DNA from: Stenotrophomonas indicatrix | GTDB lineage: Bacteria; Pseudomonadota; Gammaproteobacteria; Xanthomonadales; Xanthomonadaceae | Direction of reading: 5' to 3' | DNA length: 64,000 bases | Assembly (NCBI GenBank): GCA_041545745.1 | Contig: CP168152.1 | Span: 618,001 to 682,000 of the forward strand | In this document: one piece after another, positions 56,100 to 63,547 of the stretch | Numbering within the stretch: position 1 is the first letter of the stretch | Layout of the letters: each line of letters opens with the position of its first letter | Notes under the pieces: generated by a model | The model's input: only the letters and a program-made list of their open reading frames with translations | What the model was told of the DNA's origin: nothing | The model's database searches: none | Translations under genes and position numbers: made by a program

Positions 56100-56968
56100 T
56101 CGGTCACCGGCCCCGCAGGCGGCTCACTGCGATAGCCTTCCCACAGCGCGCGGTTCCGTTCATGGGTTCCCCGGCAATAGGCAGCGGCCAGCTCCGGCCC
56201 CAGCGTTCTCACCTTTTCTTCCACGGCATCCTGCAGGGTGGTGCCATGCTGCAGTGGGCTATCCGGATCATAGCGTTCGGCGAACTTCAGTTGAGCATCC
56301 AACATCAGGTCGCATACGGGAATGCCAGAGTACGCAGTGACCGCTTCCGCCTCGATCCGCTCGTCCCATGCCTGGAAGGGCATCAGCTGTTTCAAGAGCT
56401 TCAGCCCAAGAAGGTCCATGTCGATACTGGCCCATGGTCCGTTGTCGCCAACGCGCGAGAATTCCGCTCGCGCCTCGTATCTGGTGTCAGGCGCATCGCG
56501 CAGAATGGCTGCATACGTTTGCAGGAATGCCTTGGCCCCCTCCAAGCTCTGCTCTCCTGAGCGATGTCGTGCCTTGGCGTCACGGTAGGCCCCAAACGCA
56601 GCGGAGACATCGGGAAGCACGCAGTGGTAGTCCACAATGCCGGCGCGGGAAGAAGTGCTCTCTTCAACTTTGTCGGCATGGCACTGAATGGTGTTTCGTC
56701 GCTCACCAATCTCGCTCGCGGCAGGCTCCTCGAATCCCGCTGCGAGGTTCTCGAACGCGTACAGCACATCTACGATACTGCTGACATCGGGATAGTCATT
56801 CGGATCTGCAGTACGCAGGCTGTTACGCAGAGCTGCTTTGGCGTTCTCATCATTCTGGGTAATGATGCGTGTGTAGGCATCGAAGGAGTCCTGCAGGGAA
56901 AGGGCAGCAGGCGCGGCGGTAGCGCAGAGGGGTGCGCAGAGCAGCAGGACAAGCGTCGGCTTGAACAT
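56096..56968 (-). CDS. Secreted protein of the VDYxC paralogue family (long form)
   Basis: A 290-residue exported protein of unknown function. Signal MFKPTLVLLLCAPLCATAAPAA, then LSLQDSFDAYTRIITQ. Family features: first Cys (IQCHADK, near 95), the signature GIVDYHCVLPD (near 111-121), LRDAPDTRY, LMPFQAWDERI, and a C-terminal extension with GIPVCDLMLD and a last Cys (AYCRGTH), shared with the gene at 59531. Overlaps the TonB-like gene; a 178 bp divergent spacer leads to the repeat-domain gene. Confidence 0.7.
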   Translation of the reverse strand: MFKPTLVLLLCAPLCATAAPAALSLQDSFDAYTRIITQNDENAKAALRNSLRTADPNDYPDVSSIVDVLYAFENLAAGFEEPAASEIGERRNTIQCHADKVEESTSSRAGIVDYHCVLPDVSAAFGAYRDAKARHRSGEQSLEGAKAFLQTYAAILRDAPDTRYEARAEFSRVGDNGPWASIDMDLLGLKLLKQLMPFQAWDERIEAEAVTAYSGIPVCDLMLDAQLKFAERYDPDSPLQHGTTLQDAVEEKVRTLGPELAAAYCRGTHERNRALWEGYRSEPPAGPVTE

Positions 56969-57146
56969 GGTAGGACGTAGGCAGTCGGGACAATGGCGGA
57001 TGATCTCGGCGATTGACGGCCACGTCCATGCAACTTGTCCGAAATTACTGGCGCGCTGGCATGTCCGTTGCGTCGGAGCAATTTGAAACTATTCGCATAT
57101 ACCAGTAGACGCCGATCAAGCACGGTAGTTGGTCGCATCTTTTCAG

Positions 57147-58256
57147 GTGACTACTTTGTTGCACTCAAGTCGAACCCTCGCGCTTCTGGGGCTGGCGTCC
57201 CTGAGTCTGGCCATCTCACCGGTCTGCATGGCTGATGAAGAAGGTGAAGCCCTCCGGTACGAGTTCACCGCCGAACAGGCCCAGCAAGTGTTGACGGCGG
57301 CTATCGAGTGCCGCGCATCCACGCACGCCCAGCTGGCTCTTTCCACGAACGTTTGGCCTGTGGTGCTGGGCGATAGCAGTCGTGCCGGTTCACCGTTTGA
57401 AGCGTGGACCGAGGTAAAACAGCCCAATAGCTCGCTGCACGAGATCGAGCTGCCGGTGCCGATTACTGTGTTCGGCCACGAAACGCAACGAATCGCGGTG
57501 CTGTCCGAGGCGACGATGGCTATTCTTGAGCGTATTTCTCTCGAAGACATTTCAAGCCAGCTGGACATGAAGCCCTTGAGCGCCACGGATGCCCCGCATA
57601 TCCACTTGCGCGAGCTGTCGCTACGCAACAGTGGCGATGATGGATTCTACGTGCGCTCGCTTACCGCATCTCGCATTGCCAGCCACCCTGGCGCGGTGCT
57701 GGTGGGATGTGAAGAGCGCTACGGCACTCGCACGGAACAACTGCGCCGGCGGGGCAAGGAACCCGATACCGCATTCGCGCCCGGCGTCGACATAAACAAG
57801 GAGCTGGACGCGGTGCTCACCTGCAAGGCCGACGCGCTGCGAAACTATACTGCGGGCTGGGCAGTGCTCATGGGGCCGCTATCCACTGACCCGCGCTTCA
57901 AGGGCTGGAAGAGCGGAGAGGATGATGAAGGCAATCGCTGGTGGACACCCCCAGCGCCGATTGCCATTGCCGGAATGCCGGTGTCGCGCTTTGTAAAGCT
58001 TGGCCAGACCCTGTATGCCGAGCTTGATGGTGACATCGCTCCAGCACTGGCAGAACGGTGGGATCTACCGCCCTACGATGGCTGGGACGATGTTGCATTC
58101 GTCGGCTTCTACGATACCGATGCCGCCGCCGATGGCTGGCTTGAAGATCGCGCACGCATCGCGCGCGCCTTTCGTCCCGGCAAGACTCTGCATGGCTGCG
58201 AGTACCAGCAGAATCGCCAGGAGTTCGGAAAAACCCCGGACGATGACGATGCGTAG
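57147..58256 (+). CDS. Secreted protein of unknown function with two internal repeats
   Basis: A 369-residue protein from GTG 57147; TTG codons at 57129 and 57156 are also possible. Signal peptide near residues 8-29 (ending CMADEE). Two homologous halves: the first runs from C55 (AIECRAS) through FEAWTEV and VPITVFG to C188 (LVGCEER); the second from C226 (VLTCKAD) through FKGWKSG and APIAIAG to C351 (LHGCEYQ). Each half has one Cys at either end, suggesting two disulfide-closed domains. It is the only plus-strand gene within the paralogue cluster. Family not recognised. Confidence 0.65.
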   Translation: MTTLLHSSRTLALLGLASLSLAISPVCMADEEGEALRYEFTAEQAQQVLTAAIECRASTHAQLALSTNVWPVVLGDSSRAGSPFEAWTEVKQPNSSLHEIELPVPITVFGHETQRIAVLSEATMAILERISLEDISSQLDMKPLSATDAPHIHLRELSLRNSGDDGFYVRSLTASRIASHPGAVLVGCEERYGTRTEQLRRRGKEPDTAFAPGVDINKELDAVLTCKADALRNYTAGWAVLMGPLSTDPRFKGWKSGEDDEGNRWWTPPAPIAIAGMPVSRFVKLGQTLYAELDGDIAPALAERWDLPPYDGWDDVAFVGFYDTDAAADGWLEDRARIARAFRPGKTLHGCEYQQNRQEFGKTPDDDDA

Positions 58257-58271
58257 CCAGCGAGGATATAG

Positions 58272-58895
58272 CTAGCTAGCGGCGCCGTCAGGCAGCGTCA
58301 GCAGCATCTGTATCCACTCGTGCATGGGCGGCAGGTCCTGCGGGACCCATGCACGCTCATCATTTTCGCGTGCCATGGTCACGCGGGTGTTGTAGGTTCG
58401 CTTCGGCGCCCGCTGCAGCAGATCCATCCACACCCGGATCCCGACGAGGTCATCGTGCGCCATCTGCTCGCGAAGTTCGGGCGCGGGTGTGCCGTCCGAA
58501 AGTGCTGCGTAATCGGGCATCTGACAGCTGTAATCGACGATCGAAATCTGGACGCCATCGCGATCGCTGCGCTTGCTGTCGGTGCTGCGGCAGCGCGTCT
58601 GCCGCAGTGCTTCGGCCATGATCGGCGACAGTTCGCGGCCCAGGTGCGTCTGCGCGTCATCTTCCGGTGCTTCGCCGATCATCATCCGCTCCACCGTCGC
58701 CTCCCAGCGCTCGCTGAGCGGTGGCATGTCGATCATGGCCGAGACCTGTGCTGCCGCCTCTTCATCGCCTTCCAGCAGGTAGCGCGCGAACAGATCGAAG
58801 CTCTCCTCGGGCGAGGGCATGGGCGTCTGCGCCCCCGCCGAGGTGGCGACGAACATCAAGGCAAGCATTGATGGCAGATGCAGGCGGTTGCGCAC
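58272..58895 (-). CDS. Secreted protein of the VDYxC paralogue family (short form)
   Basis: A 207-residue exported protein. GTG 58895 is chosen because it lies one base after the upstream gene's stop and gives a clean signal (NRLHLPSMLALMFVATSAGAQ). The mature N terminus MPSPEESFDLFARYLLEGDEEAA matches its neighbours; a first Cys (RCRSTDSK), the signature SIVDYSCQMPDYAAL, LLQRAPKRTYNTRVT and LPPMHEWIQML follow. It lacks the C-terminal extension of the long forms. It forms a run of three genes with 58897 and 59531. Confidence 0.7.
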   Translation of the reverse strand: MRNRLHLPSMLALMFVATSAGAQTPMPSPEESFDLFARYLLEGDEEAAAQVSAMIDMPPLSERWEATVERMMIGEAPEDDAQTHLGRELSPIMAEALRQTRCRSTDSKRSDRDGVQISIVDYSCQMPDYAALSDGTPAPELREQMAHDDLVGIRVWMDLLQRAPKRTYNTRVTMARENDERAWVPQDLPPMHEWIQMLLTLPDGAAS

Positions 58896-58896
58896 G

Positions 58897-59523
58897 TCAG
58901 CGATCCCCGCCGGGCGGGTGCTCGTTCCACTCGAAGAACGGCAGGAAGGCATCGGCCAGTGTCCCCATCAGCGGCGAGGGGTCTGCCCGCCAGCGACCGC
59001 CGCTATCGCGTTCGAAGGCCAGCGTGACATTCCGCTCCCGATCCGGCGCATCGGCGAGCAGCTGCGTGTACGCCGCCGCCAGTGCCGGCGCCATCTGTGG
59101 CGGGTGCGGGCCATTGAACGGCACCGGGTGTTGCCGGTACACGGGCAGCAGCGCCGCCAGATCCGGCAGGGCGCAACGGTAGTCCACCAGGGCACTGTCA
59201 CCGTCAGGCCCGTGCGGGTACTGCACGCTGTCGGTCGTGCATCGCACCGAGGCCTGCCGCGCACGCAGCGCGGCCGCCGCCTGCGGCCAATCGGCCATTT
59301 CCGGTGCGTCGTCCAGGTGGCTCACACCGGCCAGGGCCGCAGCGATGGCCACACCCTTGTCGCCTTGCATGTACTGCGCCAACGCACGCTGTGCAGGCGC
59401 ATCGCCGTGCACGATCACCTGTGCAAACAGATCGAATACCTGCGCGTCCGGAAATGCCGCAGAACCTGCCCGCGCACTACTGAAGGCCAGCAGCAGCGCT
59501 GCCAGCCCCCATGTCTTCAACAC
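58897..59523 (-). CDS. Secreted protein of the VDYxC paralogue family (short form)
   Basis: A 208-residue exported protein with signal LKTWGLAALLLAFSSARA. The mature part begins GSAAFPDAQVFDLFAQVIVHGD; also seen are VRCTTDSV, ALVDYRCALPDLAALL, LLADAPDRERNVTLAF and AFLPFFEWNEH close to the end. GTG start (59523) with GAGAGGG just before. Seven bases separate it from the gene upstream and one base from that downstream, so the three are almost certainly one operon. Confidence 0.7.
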   Translation of the reverse strand: MLKTWGLAALLLAFSSARAGSAAFPDAQVFDLFAQVIVHGDAPAQRALAQYMQGDKGVAIAAALAGVSHLDDAPEMADWPQAAAALRARQASVRCTTDSVQYPHGPDGDSALVDYRCALPDLAALLPVYRQHPVPFNGPHPPQMAPALAAAYTQLLADAPDRERNVTLAFERDSGGRWRADPSPLMGTLADAFLPFFEWNEHPPGGDR

Positions 59524-59530
59524 GGCCCTC

Positions 59531-60412
59531 TCAGGCGCATTCGTCGGTCCACATCATCTCGGCCATCGGGCGCAGTGCCTTGCACTCCTGCGTCATTTCC
59601 TCGGCCGACATCACCTGCGTCTTGGCCTTCAGCTCTTCGGCCATCGCATCAACACCGCTGATCTGGTCCGGCGCAATCTTCGCCACGCAGCTGCGGTGCT
59701 GCTGCAGCAGCAGGTCGCAGGCCGGCACGCCGGTCACTTTCGGTGCCTTGGCCGCTTCAACGTCCTGCATCCAAGCATCGAACGGCGCCAGCGCACCCAG
59801 CACCGGGCCGACCAGATCGTCGAAATTGCTGCTGTACCAGTAGCCCTTGTCCTTGGCGGTATACAGGGTGAGGGTACCGGTCACGGCCTTGCGCGGGCCG
59901 CGCTGCAGGGCCTGCGTGTAGGCCTCGGTGAAGCGCACGCGCGGGGCCTTGTCTTCCCCCGTCAGGCTGGCGAGGAACAGCGGCTGCACGCTGCCCAGGT
60001 CGGCCAGTTGGCAGCTGAAATCGACCTTGGCGATCTTCTGGTCGTCCACGTACTCGTTGTCTTCCACCGTGCTGCGCGTGGCACGGCACTGCGAGGCCTT
60101 CAGCGCCTTGGCGTACATTGCTTCCGCCGCTGCAGGATCGCCTTTCACGCCGGCCACGGCCAGCACCGTCTGCCACGGCTCGGCCAGCGCTTGGGCCATC
60201 ATGCCCGGCACCGGCGTTACCGAGTCCTGGCCTTCAAAGGCCGGCTTCAATGCATCGTTGAGCGTGCGCGTGGCAGTGGCATCGTCTTCCAGCAATGCGC
60301 GGGCGTACAGATCGAAGGTCTGTTCCGGCGTCAGCTGCGCCGGTGCAGCGACGGCGAACAACGGGGCGCACAGCAGTGCGGTGGCCAGCAGGCCGCGGAT
60401 CGGGGTCTTCAT
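59531..60412 (-). CDS. Secreted protein of the VDYxC paralogue family (long form)
   Basis: A 293-residue exported protein; first gene of the three-gene run. Signal MKTPIRGLLATALLCAPLFAVAAPA, then QLTPEQTFDLYARALLEDD. Family features: SQCRATRST, KVDFSCQLADLGSVQPL (signature with Phe and Ala variants), LQRGPRKAVTG, LAPFDAWMQDVEA, and the extension GVPACDLLLQQH, SCVAK, ECKAL and final DECA. At least six cysteines suggest a disulfide-rich periplasmic or extracellular protein. Function unknown. Confidence 0.72.
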   Translation of the reverse strand: MKTPIRGLLATALLCAPLFAVAAPAQLTPEQTFDLYARALLEDDATATRTLNDALKPAFEGQDSVTPVPGMMAQALAEPWQTVLAVAGVKGDPAAAEAMYAKALKASQCRATRSTVEDNEYVDDQKIAKVDFSCQLADLGSVQPLFLASLTGEDKAPRVRFTEAYTQALQRGPRKAVTGTLTLYTAKDKGYWYSSNFDDLVGPVLGALAPFDAWMQDVEAAKAPKVTGVPACDLLLQQHRSCVAKIAPDQISGVDAMAEELKAKTQVMSAEEMTQECKALRPMAEMMWTDECA

Positions 60413-60508
60413 GACGGTGTTCCTGTTCCAGAGGGCGGCAAGCCTAGCGCAATTGTCATCGCATTCGATGGTGTGTCGCAGCCAAGCATATTGCGCGCGG
60501 CGGCCAAC

Positions 60509-60536
60509 AAAAAACGGGCCCCTTGCGGGACCCGTT
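60509..60536 (-). terminator. Terminator of the Ax21-like gene
   Basis: On the minus strand AACGGGTCCC-GCAA-GGGGCCCGTT runs into TTTTTTG, 25 bp after the stop of the gene at 60562. It is a typical intrinsic terminator. Confidence 0.8.
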
Positions 60537-60561
60537 CGATCACACGACGAGGATCGGGCAA

Positions 60562-61185
60562 TCAGAAGCTGGCGCGCACGCCGGCCGAGTACTGGGTGAC
60601 GTCGCGGTAGCCGGAGATCTCGCCGACCAGGCCCCAGGTCCGGGTGAAGTTGATCTGGCCGCCGACGGTGCCGACCCAGGTGCCCTTGAACTCGTTGCCA
60701 CCGTCCATGTAACCGGCCTTGATCCAGGCTTCGGTCATGCGCGAGGGCTTGCCACGCAGGCCCATGGTGGCGCGCACCAGGTTGGTGTGGTCTTTCACGC
60801 TGAAGCGGCCGTAGTCAACGTCCTTGACGGTGATCTCAGCCTGCTGGCGGACCCAAGCAATGTCAGCGGTGTAATCAACGCGGTCGCTGAAGGGCATGTG
60901 GTAACCGATGCCCAGCTCCGGCTGGTTCAACTTCAGCTTCATCGAGCCGTAGTCGTAGTCGTAGCTCTTGCTGGCGTAGTTCCAGCCGCCGAACACATGT
61001 ACCTGCTCGGCCAGCGCGATCGAACCGCGCACGTAGCCACCATCAACCTTCGGATCGTTGAACGCTTCGTCGTCGGTCTTGACCTGGGTCCAGCCGCCTT
61101 CAACGTAGGTGTAGCTCAGGGCGTCGGCCGAGGCCGAGAACGGGGCAGCGGCCAGCAGGGCTGCCGCGATCAGGATCTTGCGCAT
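60562..61185 (-). CDS. Ax21-like outer-membrane beta-barrel protein
   Basis: A 207-residue protein. Signal MRKILIAAALLAAAPFSASA, mature start DALSYTYVEGGWTQVK. The phrases SYTYVEGGW, EQVHVFGGWNYAS, and the strand-turn-strand plan through to SAGVRASF (terminal Phe) resemble Ax21 of Xanthomonas/Stenotrophomonas, once proposed as a secreted quorum factor and now regarded as an outer-membrane-vesicle protein. It may be a paralogue rather than the canonical Ax21. It has its own terminator and an AT-richer upstream spacer. Confidence 0.75.
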   Translation of the reverse strand: MRKILIAAALLAAAPFSASADALSYTYVEGGWTQVKTDDEAFNDPKVDGGYVRGSIALAEQVHVFGGWNYASKSYDYDYGSMKLKLNQPELGIGYHMPFSDRVDYTADIAWVRQQAEITVKDVDYGRFSVKDHTNLVRATMGLRGKPSRMTEAWIKAGYMDGGNEFKGTWVGTVGGQINFTRTWGLVGEISGYRDVTQYSAGVRASF

Positions 61186-61326
61186 GGGAATTCCTGTGAA
61201 TTTCAGTCCATTGGCGGTCCACCTGTGCGGCAGTCCGTGGCGACCTCATGTCGTCCGACCGCCGATTTTAATGAAAGCTTTACGAAATGCGAGCGACGGC
61301 CGTCACAGGCTCGGACGCGCCCGGGT

Positions 61327-61365
61327 GGGGTCAGAGCCCTTTCCTGCGGAAAGGGATCCGACCCC
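61327..61365 (-). repeat. Asymmetric palindrome, copy 3
   Basis: The same 39 bp element as at 48984 and 50422, in the opposite orientation (reads GGGGTCAGAGCC first on the plus strand). It ends 33 bp before the riboflavin operon -10 box, so unlike the other copies it lies at a promoter, not at a 3' end. Confidence 0.85.
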
Positions 61366-61397
61366 CGGGGCATCCGACCCCGTTCAGCCCGGGCTGC

Positions 61398-61403
61398 TAC
61401 AAT
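61398..61403 (+). promoter_or_regulatory. Candidate -10 box for the riboflavin operon
   Basis: TACAAT in GGCTGCTACAATGCCC, about 29 bp before the riboswitch, so transcription would start near 61410, a correct distance. The -35 region is not consensus. Confidence 0.5.
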
Positions 61404-61431
61404 GCCCGCGCCGGTTCGCCGGTACACAAAC

Positions 61432-61570
61432 GTCTTCAGGGCGGGGTGCAATTCCCCACCGGCGGTAGGTGCGCAAGCACGAGCCCGCGAGCGCCCCGGT
61501 CTTACCGTCGGGGGTCAGCAGATCCGGTCAAATGCCGGAGCCGACGGTCATAGTCCGGATGAAAGAAGAC
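61432..61570 (+). promoter_or_regulatory. FMN riboswitch (RFN element)
   Basis: The RFN core is evident: closing stem GTCTTC (61432-61437) with GAAGAC (61565-61570), the conserved AGGGCGGGGTGCAATTCCCC and ACCGGCGGTA blocks, then AGCCCGCGAGCGCC, GGTCAGCAGATCCGGT and a final GACGGTCATAGTCCGGATGAAAG. A stem CAGGGCC-TTTGC-GGCCCTG (61578-61596) and a GC stretch ending GGCGTTTTT (61616-61625) follow and could form the FMN-dependent terminator of the ribE-ribB-ribH operon. Confidence 0.95.
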
Positions 61571-61651
61571 GGTGCCACAGGGCCTTTGCGGCCCTGCGCC
61601 CGCCTGTTTGCCTTGCGGCGTTTTTCGCTCACTTTTCGCGGAGAACGTTAC

Positions 61652-62314
61652 TTGTTTACTGGAATCATCGAAGGCGTCGGCCGTCTGGCCGCACGCGAAT
61701 CCATCGGCGGCGATGTCCGCTTCACCTTCAACGTCGGGAATCTGCCGTTCGACAACGTGCAGATGGGCGAGAGCATCGCTATCAACGGCGTCTGCCTCAC
61801 CGTCATCGCGTTCGACGCCAGCAGCTTCCAGGCCGATGCGTCCACCGAGACCCTGGGCCTGACCACGCTGGGCCAGCTGGCCGAAGGTGCGGTCATCAAC
61901 CTCGAGCGTGCCATGCGTCCGACCGACCGCCTTGGCGGCCATCTGGTCAGCGGCCACGTCGACGGCCTCGGCCAGGTGCTGTCCATCCACGAAGATGCCC
62001 GCGCGCAGCGCTGGCGTTTCGCCGCGCCGGCCGCGCTGCGCCGCTACATCGCCAAGAAGGGCTCGATCTGCGTGGATGGCGTCAGCCTCACCGTCAACGA
62101 AGTGGACGACGAAGGTTTTGAAGTGGCGCTGATCCCGCACACCGTGGCCAATACTGCGTTCTCCGGCACCGGCGTGGGCAGCGCGGTGAACCTGGAAATC
62201 GACCTGGTCGCTCGTTATGTGGAACGCCTGATCAGTGTGCCGACCAACGGTCTGCACCCACAGGGAGATGCCGTGCCGACCCACGGTCAGCATGCACAAG
62301 GAGGTGCCGCATGA
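61652..62314 (+). CDS. ribE: Riboflavin synthase alpha chain
   Basis: A 220-residue enzyme that dismutates two 6,7-dimethyl-8-ribityllumazine molecules to riboflavin. It has two lumazine-binding barrels: MFTGIIEGVG at the start, GESIAINGVCLTVI and LGGHLVSGHVDG, then the second copy with KGSICVDGVSLTVNEVDD and VALIPHTV. TTG start with GGAGA seven bases upstream. The last 26 residues (SVPTNGLHPQGDAVPTHG...) are not part of the family; they are encoded by two SMAG-like repeat units. The stop overlaps the ribB start by four bases. Confidence 0.95.
   Translation: MFTGIIEGVGRLAARESIGGDVRFTFNVGNLPFDNVQMGESIAINGVCLTVIAFDASSFQADASTETLGLTTLGQLAEGAVINLERAMRPTDRLGGHLVSGHVDGLGQVLSIHEDARAQRWRFAAPAALRRYIAKKGSICVDGVSLTVNEVDDEGFEVALIPHTVANTAFSGTGVGSAVNLEIDLVARYVERLISVPTNGLHPQGDAVPTHGQHAQGGAA
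62237..62293 (+). repeat. Two REP-like units inside the ribE coding end
   Basis: 62237-62257 matches the intergenic palindrome at 63422-63442 in 20 of 21 bases; 62273-62293 matches it in 18 of 21. Both are read in frame as part of ribE. Each substitution breaks the perfect hairpin (GGTCGGCAC became GGTCTGCAC and GGTCAGCAT). Confidence 0.8.
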
Positions 62315-63411
62315 ACTTCGCCCCCATCCCCGAAATCCTGGAAGACATCCGCCTCGGCCGCATGGTCGTCATCGTCGATGACGAAGACCGCGAGAACGAA
62401 GGCGACCTGATCATGGCCGCCGAGCTGGTCAAGGCCAGCGACATCAACTTCATGGTTACCCACGGCCGCGGCCTGGTGTGTCTGCCGCTCACCCGCACCC
62501 GCGCCGCCGACCTCGGCCTGGCGCCGATGGTGCAGGCCAATACCGCGCAGTTCCAGACCAACTTCACCGTCAGCATCGAAGCGGCCGAGGGCGTGACCAC
62601 CGGCATTTCGGCGCACGACCGCGCGCACACCATCCGCACCGCGGTGAAGCCCAACGCCAAGCCGGCCGACCTGCACCAGCCGGGCCACATCTTCCCGCTG
62701 ATCGCCCAGCCCGGTGGCGTGTTGACCCGCGCCGGGCATACCGAAGCCGGCGTCGACCTGGCCATGCTGGCCGGGCTGGAACCGGCCGGCGTGCTGGTGG
62801 AGATTCTCAACCCCGACGGCAGCATGGCGCGTCGCCCGGAACTGGAGGTGTTCGCCCGCGAGCACGGCCTGAAGATGGGTTCGATCGCTGATCTGATCGC
62901 CTATCGCCTGGCCACCGAAAAGACCGTCGAGCGCGTCGATGAGCGCGAGATCGAGACCGAATTCGGTCCGTTCAAGCTGGTCACCTACCGCGACCGCATC
63001 GCCCACGACCTGCATTTCGCCCTGGTCCGTGGCACCCCGGATGCCGACACCCCGACCCTGGTGCGCGTGCAGGTGGAAAACCCGCTGGCCGACCTGCTGC
63101 ACTGGCGGCGCGACGACTTCGGCGTGGCCGCCACCGATGCGCTGCGTGCCATCGATGCCGAAGGCAGTGGCGTGATGGTGGTGCTGCAGGCCCCGCGCGA
63201 CGGCGAAGGCCTGCTGGCCCGCCTGCGCCAGCAGCCGGCGCCGGAGGTGCCGGGCAAGGACAAGGACGTGAGCCAGTGGCGCCGCAACGGTGCCGGGGCG
63301 CAGATCCTGTCCGACCTGGGCCTGGGCAAGCTGCGCGTGCTGGGCACCCCGCGTCGCCAGATCGGCCTGGCCGGGTACGGCCTGGAAGTGGTGGAGACGG
63401 TGACCCCGTAA
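62311..63411 (+). CDS. ribB: DHBP synthase with degenerate GTP cyclohydrolase II domain (RibB-X)
   Basis: A 366-residue protein. The first 200 residues are an intact 3,4-dihydroxy-2-butanone 4-phosphate synthase: VDDEDRENEGDLIMAAE, THGRGLVCLPL, TGISAHDRAHTI, LHQPGHIFPL and RAGHTEAGVDLA. The second half has the frame of RibA (FKLVTYRD, RVQVENPLADLL, GAGAQILSDLGLGKLRVL) but none of the zinc-binding cysteines, so GTP cyclohydrolase II activity is very unlikely. It overlaps ribE by four bases. A separate true RibA must exist elsewhere. Confidence 0.93.
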   Translation: MNFAPIPEILEDIRLGRMVVIVDDEDRENEGDLIMAAELVKASDINFMVTHGRGLVCLPLTRTRAADLGLAPMVQANTAQFQTNFTVSIEAAEGVTTGISAHDRAHTIRTAVKPNAKPADLHQPGHIFPLIAQPGGVLTRAGHTEAGVDLAMLAGLEPAGVLVEILNPDGSMARRPELEVFAREHGLKMGSIADLIAYRLATEKTVERVDEREIETEFGPFKLVTYRDRIAHDLHFALVRGTPDADTPTLVRVQVENPLADLLHWRRDDFGVAATDALRAIDAEGSGVMVVLQAPRDGEGLLARLRQQPAPEVPGKDKDVSQWRRNGAGAQILSDLGLGKLRVLGTPRRQIGLAGYGLEVVETVTP

Positions 63412-63421
63412 ACCCCTTGGC

Positions 63422-63442
63422 GTGCCGACCAACGGTCGGCAC
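63422..63442. repeat. Perfect palindrome in the ribB-ribH spacer
   Basis: GTGCCGACC-AAC-GGTCGGCAC, a 9 bp stem 10 bp after the ribB stop. GGGTGCCGAC recurs at 63462-63471 as a partial second unit. It is the intact relative of the units fixed within ribE. Confidence 0.75.
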
Positions 63443-63513
63443 CCACCGTCTGCCCTCTGGTGGGTGCCGACGCCCCCGGGCCCCCGCCAGCAACGGCCGG
63501 GGCCCATCCACGG

Positions 63514-63519
63514 TAGAAT
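63514..63519 (+). promoter_or_regulatory. Candidate -10 box for ribH
   Basis: TAGAAT 28 bp before the ribH start (GGTAGAATTACC). It could give ribH and downstream genes an expression path independent of the FMN riboswitch. No good -35 is seen. Confidence 0.35.
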
Positions 63520-63547
63520 TACCCCTTAATCGAATCCCAAGCCGCAT

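Larger units (their letters stand above)
61186..61651 (+). other. Control region of the riboflavin operon
   Basis: 466 bp with no gene: the divergent promoter area of the Ax21-like gene, the third asymmetric palindrome (61327-61365), a TACAAT box, the FMN riboswitch and its downstream hairpins, and the SD of ribE. Confidence 0.8.
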
